Part shown: positions 34,479 through 43,170 of the stretch, one piece after another | How positions within the stretch are numbered: the first letter of the stretch is position 1 | Layout of the letters: each line of letters starts with the position of its first letter | Assembly: GCF_001543325.1 (NCBI RefSeq) | Contig: NZ_CP013355.1 | Span: 2,902,979-2,966,978 of the forward strand | Length of the DNA stretch: 64,000 nt | Direction: 5' to 3' | DNA from: Lutibacter profundi | GTDB lineage: Bacteria > Bacteroidota > Bacteroidia > Flavobacteriales > Flavobacteriaceae | Program-made: the position numbers and the translations under genes | The notes under the pieces: model-generated | Told to the model about the DNA's origin: nothing | Database searches by the model: none | Seen by the model: the letters and a program-made list of their open reading frames with translations, nothing else

Positions 34479-37397
34479 ATGATTAAAAATATACTTTTCA
34501 TATTTATAGTGTTAAATAGCACCTTTTTACAAGCTCAAAAGTTTGATCCATTAATAGTTAAAGACTCATTAACTCAAAAACAATGGGTAGATTCTTTGTT
34601 AAATAATATGACTGTTGATGAAAAAATAGGTCAGTTATTAATGGTTCAGGCATATTCAAATAAAGATAGAAATCACACCATTTTTATTAAAAATTTAATT
34701 GAGAAATTTCACATTGGTGGTCTCGTTTTTATGCAAGGAACACCTGAAAAACAAGCTCAATTAAATAATATATATCAATCAATTTCTAAAGTCCCATTAC
34801 TTATTGGTATTACAGCAGAATGGGGCTTGGAAATGCGTTTAAAAAACACCTATCGATTTCCTTGGAATATGACACTTGGAGCAATAAGAGATGATAAATT
34901 AATTGAAGAATTTGGAGCACAAATGGGGAAGCAGTGTAAACGATTGGGAATTCACATTAATTTTGCACCTGTAGTTGATATAAATACAAATCCAGATAAT
35001 CCAATAATAGGGAATAGGTCTTTTGGAGAAAGTAGAGAAAATGTAACTAAGAAAGCGTTGGCATTTATAAAAGGAATACAAAGTGAAAATGTATTTGCCT
35101 GTGCAAAACATTTTCCAGGTCATGGAGATACAAATATAGATTCACATACTGCTTTGCCAGTTTTAGATTTTGGTAAGAATAGATTAGATTCAATAGAGTT
35201 ATACCCATATAAACAACTTATTGCAAAAGGGTTGTCTACTATTATGGTTGCTCATTTAAGCGTAAAAGCATTAGAGCCTAATGTAGAATTACCTACATCA
35301 CTCTCATACCAAGTAGTTACTAGTCTATTAAAAGAAAAATTAAATTTTAACGGGTTAATTATAACTGATGCATTAAACATGAAAGGAGCATCAGGTTTTG
35401 CAAAACCAGGTGAAATTGAATTACTAGCAATGCTTGCAGGGAACGATATTTTGTTAGTACCAGAGAATGTGCCAGCTGCAATTTTATATATTAAAAATGC
35501 ATTACAAGAAAAAATAATTTCTGAAGAACGATTAAATTATTCAGTACGGAAAATATTAAAAGCCAAATATTGGGCGGGTTTATCTAATTTTAAATTAGTT
35601 GAATTAGATAATTTACAAAAAGATTTAAATTCTATTGAAAATGAATTATTATATAGAAAATTGATTAAAAACTCAATAACGTTATTAAAAAATGATTCTT
35701 TAGTAGTGCCAATTCAGAATTTAGATAAGAAGAAAATTGCCTATGTTAAACTTGGTGATGCAGAAAATACTGATTTTATTAAAACGTTGAGAAACTACAC
35801 AGCTATTGATGTGGTTTCAAGTGAAAATTTAGATGAACTGATAGAGAAATTAGAGCCGTATAATTTAGTAATAGTAGGTTTTCATAAATCTGATCTAGGA
35901 TTTAGAGATGAGTACCATTTTAAAGATTCAGAATTGGTTTGGTTACAAGAAATTGCAAGAACCAATACTGTTATTTTAGATGTGTTTGCAAATCCATATT
36001 GTTTATTGCAACTTAAAACATTTAAAAATATTAATGGGCTTTTGCTTTCATATCAAAATAGTAAATTATCACAAAATATTTCAGCTCAAATGCTTTTTGG
36101 AGCAATAGAAATTAAAGGGAAAATACCTGTTTCAATTAAAAAGGTATTTTCGGTAGGACATGGCCTTCAAACAAAGTCATTAAAGCGTTTGGCATATTCT
36201 ATTCCTGAAGAAGTTGGTTTAAGTAGTCAAAAACTGAAAAGAATAGATTCTTTAGCTAACGTTGTCATTCGTAAAAAAATGACTCCAGGAATGCAAATTC
36301 TAGTAGCTAGAAAAGGGAAGGTAGTTTACAATAAAAGTTTTGGTTTTCATACTTATCAACAAAAATTACCTGTTCAAAATAGTGATATTTATGATATTGC
36401 TTCTATGACTAAAATTATAGCTTCATTACCTCTTATTATGGAACTTGAAGAAAAAGGAGTTTTAAGTTTAGAGAGTTCTATGGGTAGTTTATTACCTAAA
36501 TTTAAAAATACGAATAAAGATACTTTAACTGTTAAAGAAGTACTTTCTCATTATGCAAGATTAAAACCTTGGATTCCATTTTATATGTTTACGTTAGATA
36601 GCATAACCCATAAACCTTCAAAAGAATTTTATAGAGGAATAAAATCAAGTAAATTCAATATAAAAGTAGCAGACAAGCTATTTTTAAGAAGAGATTATCC
36701 TTCAATAATGATGGATAGTATAATTAATTCAGAACAGCGTTTGAGAGAAGGGTATAAGTATAGTGATTTGTCGTTTTATATTTTTAAAGATTTTATAGAA
36801 AATTACTATAAAAAAAATTTAAATGAATTGACTCAACAACACTTTTTTAAAGCACTAGGAGCAAATAAAACAACGTATTTACCTTTAGATAAATTTCAGA
36901 AAAATAGTATTGTACCAACGGAAAAAGATAATTCCTATCGGAATCAATTGTTACAAGGGTACGTGCATGATATGGGTGCAGCAATGCAGGGAGGCATAGG
37001 TGGTCATGCGGGGTTGTTTTCAAATGCCAATGATATTTCTAAAATGATGCAGTTGTATTTACAAAAAGGTTATTATGGAGGGAAACAGTATTTTCAATCT
37101 AAAACTATAAACAAATTTAACCATCGTTACTATGCAAATAATGGGGTTAGAAGAGGTGTTGGTTTTGATAAACCTCAATTAAAGGCAAAAGAAAAAGCTA
37201 CTTGTGGTTGTGTTTCTGATGAAAGTTTTGGACATAGTGGTTTTACGGGTACTTATACTTGGGTTGATCCTAAAACTGAAATTATATATGTTTTTTTATC
37301 TAATAGAGTGTTTCCAACAATGAATAATAAGGACTTAGTAAAAAACAATATTAGAATAGAAATACAGCAGTTAATACAAGATGCAATTACAGATTAA
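34479..37397 (+). CDS. Exported GH3 glycosidase fused to a beta-lactamase-type serine hydrolase
   Basis: A 972-residue exported protein (signal MIKNILFIFIVLNSTFLQAQ). The N-terminal GH3 domain has the NagZ-type loop AKHFPGHGDTNIDSH (about residue 209) with the Asp-His pair used in N-acetylhexosaminidases. A GH3 C-terminal-like domain follows (about 400-570). The last 380 residues form a class C beta-lactamase/DD-peptidase-like domain with SMTK (about 642), a YSD motif and HSG (about 916). The pairing suggests turnover of peptidoglycan, sugar and peptide, in the periplasm. The end overlaps the convergent plsC-like gene by 11 bases. Confidence 0.9.
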   Translation: MIKNILFIFIVLNSTFLQAQKFDPLIVKDSLTQKQWVDSLLNNMTVDEKIGQLLMVQAYSNKDRNHTIFIKNLIEKFHIGGLVFMQGTPEKQAQLNNIYQSISKVPLLIGITAEWGLEMRLKNTYRFPWNMTLGAIRDDKLIEEFGAQMGKQCKRLGIHINFAPVVDINTNPDNPIIGNRSFGESRENVTKKALAFIKGIQSENVFACAKHFPGHGDTNIDSHTALPVLDFGKNRLDSIELYPYKQLIAKGLSTIMVAHLSVKALEPNVELPTSLSYQVVTSLLKEKLNFNGLIITDALNMKGASGFAKPGEIELLAMLAGNDILLVPENVPAAILYIKNALQEKIISEERLNYSVRKILKAKYWAGLSNFKLVELDNLQKDLNSIENELLYRKLIKNSITLLKNDSLVVPIQNLDKKKIAYVKLGDAENTDFIKTLRNYTAIDVVSSENLDELIEKLEPYNLVIVGFHKSDLGFRDEYHFKDSELVWLQEIARTNTVILDVFANPYCLLQLKTFKNINGLLLSYQNSKLSQNISAQMLFGAIEIKGKIPVSIKKVFSVGHGLQTKSLKRLAYSIPEEVGLSSQKLKRIDSLANVVIRKKMTPGMQILVARKGKVVYNKSFGFHTYQQKLPVQNSDIYDIASMTKIIASLPLIMELEEKGVLSLESSMGSLLPKFKNTNKDTLTVKEVLSHYARLKPWIPFYMFTLDSITHKPSKEFYRGIKSSKFNIKVADKLFLRRDYPSIMMDSIINSEQRLREGYKYSDLSFYIFKDFIENYYKKNLNELTQQHFFKALGANKTTYLPLDKFQKNSIVPTEKDNSYRNQLLQGYVHDMGAAMQGGIGGHAGLFSNANDISKMMQLYLQKGYYGGKQYFQSKTINKFNHRYYANNGVRRGVGFDKPQLKAKEKATCGCVSDESFGHSGFTGTYTWVDPKTEIIYVFLSNRVFPTMNNKDLVKNNIRIEIQQLIQDAITD

Positions 37398-38436
37398 CAA
37401 TCATTGTTTTTTTAGAAATAATTCCTAGTACAATGCTAATAATCAAGTAAATTAGTGCATATTTCAAGTTAAAAAAACAATAAACAATATAGGTTTGGAT
37501 AAGATAAAATATTGGAAAAACTGTTAGTATTAAAGCAAATCTAAATGTATTGGTAAATACTGGGTCTTTAATAGTTGACTTTAAATATTTCCAAATTAAT
37601 AATGGAAAAATACTATTTACTTTTGCAAGTAAATGAACTGGAGCAAACCAATTAACCTGTATTTTCTTAGCAGTAGGTATTGGTAATTTATCAATGTTTT
37701 TTAGTATTTCATTAACTTCATAGGGGTTTGTATAATCTACTTTGAGAGCATTCAATTTAGTTATAATTTTATTGTAATTATCTTTGTCTTCGATGTGAAC
37801 CGTTATTTTTTTTAAAGCTGAAGACACTTCGTTAATTATATTCAAAAATCTAACATCTGGATTTTCAACGTTAATAAATGTATTTACCAAAATGGGTTTT
37901 CCGTAGTAAATTGAAACACTACTTGGGAAATTTAAATGAGAATCGTAATTGATACCTACAGGAACAATTAGTATTTTTAAATTGGGGTATTTTTGAAGTG
38001 TACCTAAAATAATACGAGCGAATCCTTTTTTTAAAGGAAAAATTCTTCGTTCTAAATGATGGTTTCCTTCTGCAAAAATTTCAATGGATCCTTCATTTTT
38101 TAGAATTTCGAAACATTGTTTAAAAATAAAAATATTTTTTTCAACGGTATTAATTCCATCTCTAATTCTATATACAGGAATCATATTTAAACTCCTAAGT
38201 ATTTTATCAACTATTTTATTCTTAAAAGCAGAGGCTCTTGTTAAAAAGTGAATGTTTCTTTTGGTAGTTGTAGGTATTAAAATGGCATCAATAAGTGCAT
38301 TTTGATGATTACCAACAAATAGTACCGCTCCTTTTTTAGGAATATTTTCTTTGCCAGAAATTATTATCTTTTTGTGTAAAAAGAAAAGTCCGATTTTCAC
38401 ATAAAATTTAATTATATTATACCAAAGGTGCTTCAA
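37387..38436 (-). CDS. 1-acyl-glycerol-3-phosphate acyltransferase-like (PlsC family) membrane protein
   Basis: A 349-residue protein with a PlsC acyltransferase domain in its first 200 residues: catalytic GNHQNALIDAI (NHxxxxD), MIPVYRIRDG, and FAEGNHHLERRIFPLKKGFARI for glycerophosphate binding. Two or three hydrophobic helices occupy the C-terminal 80 residues. It probably acylates lysophosphatidate or another lipid in the inner membrane; the exact acceptor is uncertain. It follows the bile-acid-type symporter gene by 4 bases. Confidence 0.85.
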   Translation of the reverse strand: MKHLWYNIIKFYVKIGLFFLHKKIIISGKENIPKKGAVLFVGNHQNALIDAILIPTTTKRNIHFLTRASAFKNKIVDKILRSLNMIPVYRIRDGINTVEKNIFIFKQCFEILKNEGSIEIFAEGNHHLERRIFPLKKGFARIILGTLQKYPNLKILIVPVGINYDSHLNFPSSVSIYYGKPILVNTFINVENPDVRFLNIINEVSSALKKITVHIEDKDNYNKIITKLNALKVDYTNPYEVNEILKNIDKLPIPTAKKIQVNWFAPVHLLAKVNSIFPLLIWKYLKSTIKDPVFTNTFRFALILTVFPIFYLIQTYIVYCFFNLKYALIYLIISIVLGIISKKTMIVNL

Positions 38437-38440
38437 GCTA

Positions 38441-39346
38441 TTATTCTTTTATTTTCTGTTTAGACCAATATGTGGCTAATAATAATCCTGAAATTATATC
38501 CCAAATTGCCCAAAAAGCAACAAGTAATGCCATACCTCCAAGTCCATTAAAAAAACTAAAAATAAGTAATAATCCTAATCCAGAGTTTTGAATTCCTGTT
38601 TCAATAGAAAGGGTTCTTTGATTTTTTCGAGAAAGTTTCATTGCTTTTGCAAAATAAAAGCCAGTTAACAGTGCTAGTAAATTATGAGCAACTACCAAAA
38701 TAAGTACATATTCAACATAATTTATAAAAATATCAAAATTGTCATAAAAGGCTATTACAATAAAAATCATAAAAATGACTAGGGAAATTGGTTTTAAAAT
38801 TTTTGATAATTTTTTTGATAAATTTTTATAATATTTATTAAATAACATTCCAAGAATAAGGGGAATTCCTAAAATTAAAGTAACTAATTTGGCTAATTCC
38901 CATGGGTTTAACTCTACTTTTTGAAGTATTTGAGCTGTTGGAGCGTATAAATTACCCCAAAATTCTAGATTAAAAGGAGTCATTACTAATGAAACCAAGG
39001 TTGCAAATGCTGTTAAACTAACTGAAAGAGCTGTATTACCTTTTGCCATTTGAGTCATAAAATTAGAAATATTACCACCGGGACAAGCAGCAACCATCAT
39101 CATTCCCAATGCAATACTTGGCATTGGATTTACCAATTTTATAAAAATGAAAGTTACTAAGGGCAATAGTATAAATTGAGAAAAAATACCTGTAAATAGG
39201 ATTCTTGGGTTTTTAAATAACCGTTTAAAATCATCTATTGTAATTCCAAGAGCAACTCCAAACATAATTATAGCAAGTGTTACATTTAAAACCCATAAGC
39301 CTTCAGTATCAAAATTTATTTTTAATGAATCTAAATTTTCGTTCAT
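38441..39346 (-). CDS. Bile acid:sodium symporter-family transporter
   Basis: A 301-residue membrane protein with about nine or ten helices. The family blocks MVAACPGGNISNFMTQMAKGNTALSVSLTA (the crossover motif with the Na+ site) and ETGIQNSGLGLLL are clear. Bacterial members import sulphur-containing or other organic acids rather than bile salts, so the substrate is unknown. It sits between DUF4159 and plsC-like genes with 8-base and 4-base gaps, so it is probably in one transcription unit running from 42.8 kb. Confidence 0.88.
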   Translation of the reverse strand: MNENLDSLKINFDTEGLWVLNVTLAIIMFGVALGITIDDFKRLFKNPRILFTGIFSQFILLPLVTFIFIKLVNPMPSIALGMMMVAACPGGNISNFMTQMAKGNTALSVSLTAFATLVSLVMTPFNLEFWGNLYAPTAQILQKVELNPWELAKLVTLILGIPLILGMLFNKYYKNLSKKLSKILKPISLVIFMIFIVIAFYDNFDIFINYVEYVLILVVAHNLLALLTGFYFAKAMKLSRKNQRTLSIETGIQNSGLGLLLIFSFFNGLGGMALLVAFWAIWDIISGLLLATYWSKQKIKE

Positions 39347-39354
39347 AGTTTTAA

Positions 39355-40038
39355 CTAATTTTTAAAAGCATATTCAATAATGTTAGCACCCATTTTTAAT
39401 GCTTTTTCTCTTATTTCAAAATTATCGTTGTGAACTTCTTCATCTTCCCATCCATCGCTTAAATCCGATTCATAATCATAGAAGCAAATGAGTCTTCCTT
39501 TATAAAATAGACCAAAAGCTTGTGGTGGTTTACCATTGTGTTCGTGTATTTTAGGTAGTCCATTTTTAAATTTAAAAGTTTGATTGTAAATAGGATGATT
39601 ATACGGTATTTCTTGAAAATTTAATAATGGAAATACTTTTTTTAACTCTCTTCTAATGTATAAATCCAAACCATAATTATCTGAAATTTCTAAAAAACCT
39701 CCAGAAATAAGATAATTTCTTAAATTTTTAATAGCACTTTCTGAAAAAATCACGTTCCCATGGCCAGTCATAAATACAATGGGATAATTAAAAATATCTA
39801 CACTACCAACATCAACAGTTTCGGGATTTTTTTTAATAGAAGTTTTACTATTTTCATTACTAAATTTAATTAAGTTAGGTAATGCTGTTGGGTTTGCATA
39901 CCAATCTCCACCACCACTGTATTTTAAAATAGCTATTTGTTGTGCATAAATTAAGTTAAAATGCAACATGCAACATGTGAAAAGTAAATAGACTCTTATG
40001 GGTATTAATGAGTAAAATTTTAATATTAAGTTATTCAT
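39355..40038 (-). CDS. DUF4159-family exported protein
   Basis: A 227-residue protein with a signal region ending LIYAQQ, followed by the DUF4159 core: LKYSGGGDWYANPTALPNL, PIVFMTGHGNVIFSE, LISGGFLEISDNYG, and DYESDLSDGWEDEEVH. The fold resembles class I glutamine amidotransferase-like domains, but no catalytic Cys is obvious, so it may bind rather than cleave. An alternative start at 39973 (MLHFNLIYAQQ) would shorten the signal too much. It overlaps rsmE by 8 bases. Function unknown. Confidence 0.82.
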   Translation of the reverse strand: MNNLILKFYSLIPIRVYLLFTCCMLHFNLIYAQQIAILKYSGGGDWYANPTALPNLIKFSNENSKTSIKKNPETVDVGSVDIFNYPIVFMTGHGNVIFSESAIKNLRNYLISGGFLEISDNYGLDLYIRRELKKVFPLLNFQEIPYNHPIYNQTFKFKNGLPKIHEHNGKPPQAFGLFYKGRLICFYDYESDLSDGWEDEEVHNDNFEIREKALKMGANIIEYAFKN

Positions 40039-40738
40039 TTATAAAGGCAACACTGTGAACAGCAACAATACCAGCAGTTTCAGTTCGTAAACGGCTTTGT
40101 CCCAAAGATACAGGAATAAATTTATGTTCCAAACTTTGTTTAATTTCTTTGATTGAGAAATCACCTTCAGGGCCAATTAAAACAGTAATTTTAGTTGAAG
40201 GTTTTAGTTCAGATTTTAATGTTTTTTTTTCTACTTCTTCGCAGTGAGCTATAAATAATTGTCCATTAAAATCTGATTTTATAAATTGGTTAAATGTTTT
40301 ATAATTATTTAATTTTGGGAAATGAAATTTAAGTGATTGTTTAGCTGCTGAATGAATTATTTTTTCCATTCTTTCTTGTTTAACAATTTTACGTTCAGAG
40401 TGTTCGCAAATTATAGGTGTAATTTCATCAATACCAATTTCAGTAGCTTTTTCTAAAAACCATTCAAATCTGTCATTTAATTTTGTTGGTGCAATTGCAA
40501 TATGTAAATAATAATTCCACGGTTTTTGTGTGTATTCTACGTTTATAATTTTCACCAAACATTTTTTATCGCTGGCAATAATAATTTCTGAGGTAAATAA
40601 TTGTCCGAAACCATTTGTGATAAATATTTTATCATTCTCTTTTTTACGAAGTACACGAACAAGATGTTTACTCTCAATTTTATTAAAAGTAAATTGTTGT
40701 GTATTCGCTGTTATTTCTGAATTGTAAAATAATTGCAT
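40031..40738 (-). CDS. rsmE: 16S rRNA (uracil-1498-N3)-methyltransferase
   Basis: A 235-residue SPOUT methyltransferase: N-terminal PUA-like domain with KHLVRVLRKKENDKI, IAIAPTKLNDRFEWFLEKATEIG, and the knot region TVLIGPEGDFSIKEI with LGQSRLRTETAGIVAV, which binds S-adenosylmethionine. It modifies U1498 in the decoding region of 16S rRNA. Its ATG overlaps the stop of the upstream GNAT gene by one base (TAATG). Confidence 0.94.
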   Translation of the reverse strand: MQLFYNSEITANTQQFTFNKIESKHLVRVLRKKENDKIFITNGFGQLFTSEIIIASDKKCLVKIINVEYTQKPWNYYLHIAIAPTKLNDRFEWFLEKATEIGIDEITPIICEHSERKIVKQERMEKIIHSAAKQSLKFHFPKLNNYKTFNQFIKSDFNGQLFIAHCEEVEKKTLKSELKPSTKITVLIGPEGDFSIKEIKQSLEHKFIPVSLGQSRLRTETAGIVAVHSVAFINE

Positions 40739-41856
40739 TAGATATTTTTTCTATAAGTACAACGCTTTTTATAAACAGTTGAATTAAATTTTTTCCAAAC
40801 AGCAGCAATTGCCTTGTTACTGGCAAGTTCAGGTGTTCTAATACAGTTGATAATACCTTTGGGCTCAAATGATTTTTGAAATTCTAAAAAAAGTAATGAA
40901 TGCACACCTTTGTTTTGAAATTTTGGGTGTACTCCAATTAAATAGAAAAGAACATCTTTGCTATTTTTTTTAGCCTTCAATAGGTGCAAAAATCCAAAAG
41001 GTAATAATTTACCTTTAGCCTTTTGAAGAGCTTCAGAAAAGGAAGGCATAGTAATTGCGAATGCTACCATATTATCATCTTTATCAACAACAAATTTAAT
41101 ATATTCAGGATTGATAAATGAGATGTATTTTTTTTTAAAATAATCTTTTTCTATATCGCTAATTGGAACAAATGTAGGAAGTGAAGCATAGCTTTCGTTA
41201 AATAGATTGAACATTTGATCTACATAAGGGAAAATATCTTTTGTTTTAGTAAAATTTAAAGGTGTAAGTTGGTAGCGTTTTTTTATAATGGTACTAATTC
41301 TTTCAAGAGGTTCTCTTTTTACATTTTTAAAAGGAAAAATACTTTCCAAATATTCTTTTTCAACCTCAAAACCTAATTTTTTAAAATGATCTTTGTAATA
41401 AGCATAGTTGTACCAAGTTATCATACTTCCAATACTATTAAATCCATCTGTTAATACACCAACCTTATCTAGGTTTGAAAAACCCATTGGACCTTCCATG
41501 AATTCAAGTTTGTTTCGCAAGCCAATTTCATAAACTTTATCTAATAACTTTTTAGAAACTTCTAGATCATCTATAAAATCAAACCATCCAAAACGCATTT
41601 TCCTTAGTTTTTGCTTATTTATTTCGGTATGATTTATAATTGCAGCAATTCTTCCAACAATTTCATTGTTTTTAATAGCAACAAAAAATTGAGCTTCAGC
41701 ATGTTCAAAAACAGGATTTATATTTTTATCAAATGATTCTAGCTCATCATTGATAATGGGAGGAACCCAATAAAGATTGTTTTTGTACAATTTAAAAGGA
41801 AATTTAACAAATGCCTTCATCTCCTTTTTAGAGGTCATTTCTTGTATAGTAATCAT
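40738..41856 (-). CDS. GNAT-superfamily protein, unknown acceptor
   Basis: A 372-residue cytoplasmic protein with a split GNAT fold: FVAIKNNEIVGRIAAIINH at about 60-80 and LFYLIGVHPKFQNKGVHSLLFLEF (acetyl-CoA loop) at about 295-320. FMEGPMGFSNLDKVGVLTDGF is a conserved block of this YghO-like family. Homologues are sometimes mislabelled as GTP cyclohydrolase; no cyclohydrolase motif is present. Acceptor unknown; possibly an amino acid or amine. Coupled to rsmE by a one-base overlap. Confidence 0.8.
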   Translation of the reverse strand: MITIQEMTSKKEMKAFVKFPFKLYKNNLYWVPPIINDELESFDKNINPVFEHAEAQFFVAIKNNEIVGRIAAIINHTEINKQKLRKMRFGWFDFIDDLEVSKKLLDKVYEIGLRNKLEFMEGPMGFSNLDKVGVLTDGFNSIGSMITWYNYAYYKDHFKKLGFEVEKEYLESIFPFKNVKREPLERISTIIKKRYQLTPLNFTKTKDIFPYVDQMFNLFNESYASLPTFVPISDIEKDYFKKKYISFINPEYIKFVVDKDDNMVAFAITMPSFSEALQKAKGKLLPFGFLHLLKAKKNSKDVLFYLIGVHPKFQNKGVHSLLFLEFQKSFEPKGIINCIRTPELASNKAIAAVWKKFNSTVYKKRCTYRKNI

Positions 41857-41861
41857 AAATT

Positions 41862-42806
41862 TTAATGTTTCTTTTTAAATATTCGTGAAAAGAAATTTCC
41901 TTTTTTTCTGCGTTTTCTTTTTTTTGTGAGTTGATCTCTAGGAGAACTTTTATGAATTACTTTATCAGAATGTCTATCCAATCTCCAAGCAATACCAATT
42001 GAAGAATATAGAAAGGAATAGTCTTCAAAAAAATTTGTTCTAATAGATGCGTCTAGCTGTAAATTGTTTGAAAATAAATAGGCAGCACCAGTTCCAAAAT
42101 GAAATTTCGGAGTCATTTCTTTTTTAAAAATACCTTGATTTTCAATAAAATAAGACCATTTATAGCTTAAAGCATAGGTCATTGTTGCAATATATGAGTA
42201 TTCATTAGAATCTGATAAAATTTTATCAGCTATTAAATTTGTTATTAATACAAGTCTATTCGAAAAATCATTTTGTAGTAACACAGCAGCTTTTATACTT
42301 AACTCATTTTCTTTAAAATCGTTACTTAAAAAATTGGTATTAACACCAATAAAAGCTCCAACGGAAGGGATTAATCTTTTTTTATCAAAGGCCATTCTCT
42401 TTTTCCAACTTCTAATTTCTTTAGATTTATCTGTATATTCTTGTTGATAGATTAAATATTTGGCACCAATAGTAAGTTGACTAATACCACTAATATTATA
42501 ATTTGGGCCTAAAATGTTATAAACTTCATCACGTTGATAAGCTACTTTTGCATTAAATTCTAATTTCTCATAAAATTTTCCATACCTAAAAAATAATTCA
42601 CCTCCAATAGTATTTGGTTTAGAAAAAGCTGTTTCTCTGGTGCTATTTCTATAAAAGAAGCCCGTTTCAAATTGGTAAACATTGGTGCCAACACTATATG
42701 GACTCTCAGAAAAACCAGGTCTTTTAGAATTGATAATCTCAGTATATTGAGCATGAAGCATTTGCATACTGTTAAATACAATGAACAACAAAAAAACTCT
42801 TTTCAT
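41862..42806 (-). CDS. Outer-membrane beta-barrel transporter-family protein
   Basis: A 314-residue protein with a signal peptide (MKRVFLLFIVFNSMQMLHAQ) and a chain of alternating strands: YQFETGFFYRN, GGELFFRYG, LTIGAKYLIY, SYKWSYFIENQGIF, SIGIAWRLD. These fit a beta-barrel of the phenol-degradation MetA-like transporter family. The C-terminus is very basic (KKRKRRKKGNFFSRIFKKK), which is odd for an outer-membrane protein. It starts the minus-strand run to PlsC and is divergent from the DUF4834 gene. Confidence 0.75.
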   Translation of the reverse strand: MKRVFLLFIVFNSMQMLHAQYTEIINSKRPGFSESPYSVGTNVYQFETGFFYRNSTRETAFSKPNTIGGELFFRYGKFYEKLEFNAKVAYQRDEVYNILGPNYNISGISQLTIGAKYLIYQQEYTDKSKEIRSWKKRMAFDKKRLIPSVGAFIGVNTNFLSNDFKENELSIKAAVLLQNDFSNRLVLITNLIADKILSDSNEYSYIATMTYALSYKWSYFIENQGIFKKEMTPKFHFGTGAAYLFSNNLQLDASIRTNFFEDYSFLYSSIGIAWRLDRHSDKVIHKSSPRDQLTKKRKRRKKGNFFSRIFKKKH

Positions 42807-42826
42807 ATGTTAAGTTTATTATTGTT

Positions 42827-42834
42827 CAAATATA
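42827..42834 (-). promoter_or_regulatory. -7 box of the outer-membrane protein gene
   Basis: TATATTTG on the minus strand, 20 bases before the ATG at 42806. No good TTG is seen at -33. Confidence 0.5.
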
Positions 42835-42875
42835 AGATTTTATATAATTAAATGTTTTAGTTGCCGTCAAATTGT

Positions 42876-42883
42876 TATTTTTG
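42876..42883 (+). promoter_or_regulatory. -7 box of the surface-glycan locus
   Basis: TATTTTTG, 21 bases before the DUF4834 start. It is divergent from the box at 42827, with 41 bases between the two. Confidence 0.5.
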
Positions 42884-42904
42884 GGAATTATAAAACTTTA
42901 TTAA

Positions 42905-43165
42905 ATGGGATTGTTAAAGACGATAGCAATTATATTAATTGTTTACTATGTACTTAAATTTATAAGTAGGTATATTTTACCGTTGTTTATAAAACAGGTA
43001 GTTAATAATGTTGAAAAAAAGTTTAGAGAACAGCAACAGCAAAATAAACCCGATACTGATGGTGGAAAAGTAGGAGAAACAGTAATAGCTAAAAAACCAT
43101 CGAGACCTAAAGAAAGTAATAAAAATGTTGGTGATTATGTAGATTATGAAGACATAAATGAATAA
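42905..43165 (+). CDS. DUF4834-family small membrane protein
   Basis: An 86-residue protein with one N-terminal helix (LLKTIAIILIVYYVLKFISRYILPLF), followed by a charged, disordered tail rich in Gln, Lys and Gly. This matches DUF4834 of flavobacteria. It lies 5 bases upstream of the YfhO gene and heads the glycan locus. Function unknown. Confidence 0.8.
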   Translation: MGLLKTIAIILIVYYVLKFISRYILPLFIKQVVNNVEKKFREQQQQNKPDTDGGKVGETVIAKKPSRPKESNKNVGDYVDYEDINE

Positions 43166-43170
43166 ATTTT

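Noticed and set aside
40738..41856. GTP cyclohydrolase identity for the 372-residue protein
   Set aside because: No cyclohydrolase zinc or GTP motifs; the sequence shows a GNAT acetyl-CoA loop instead.
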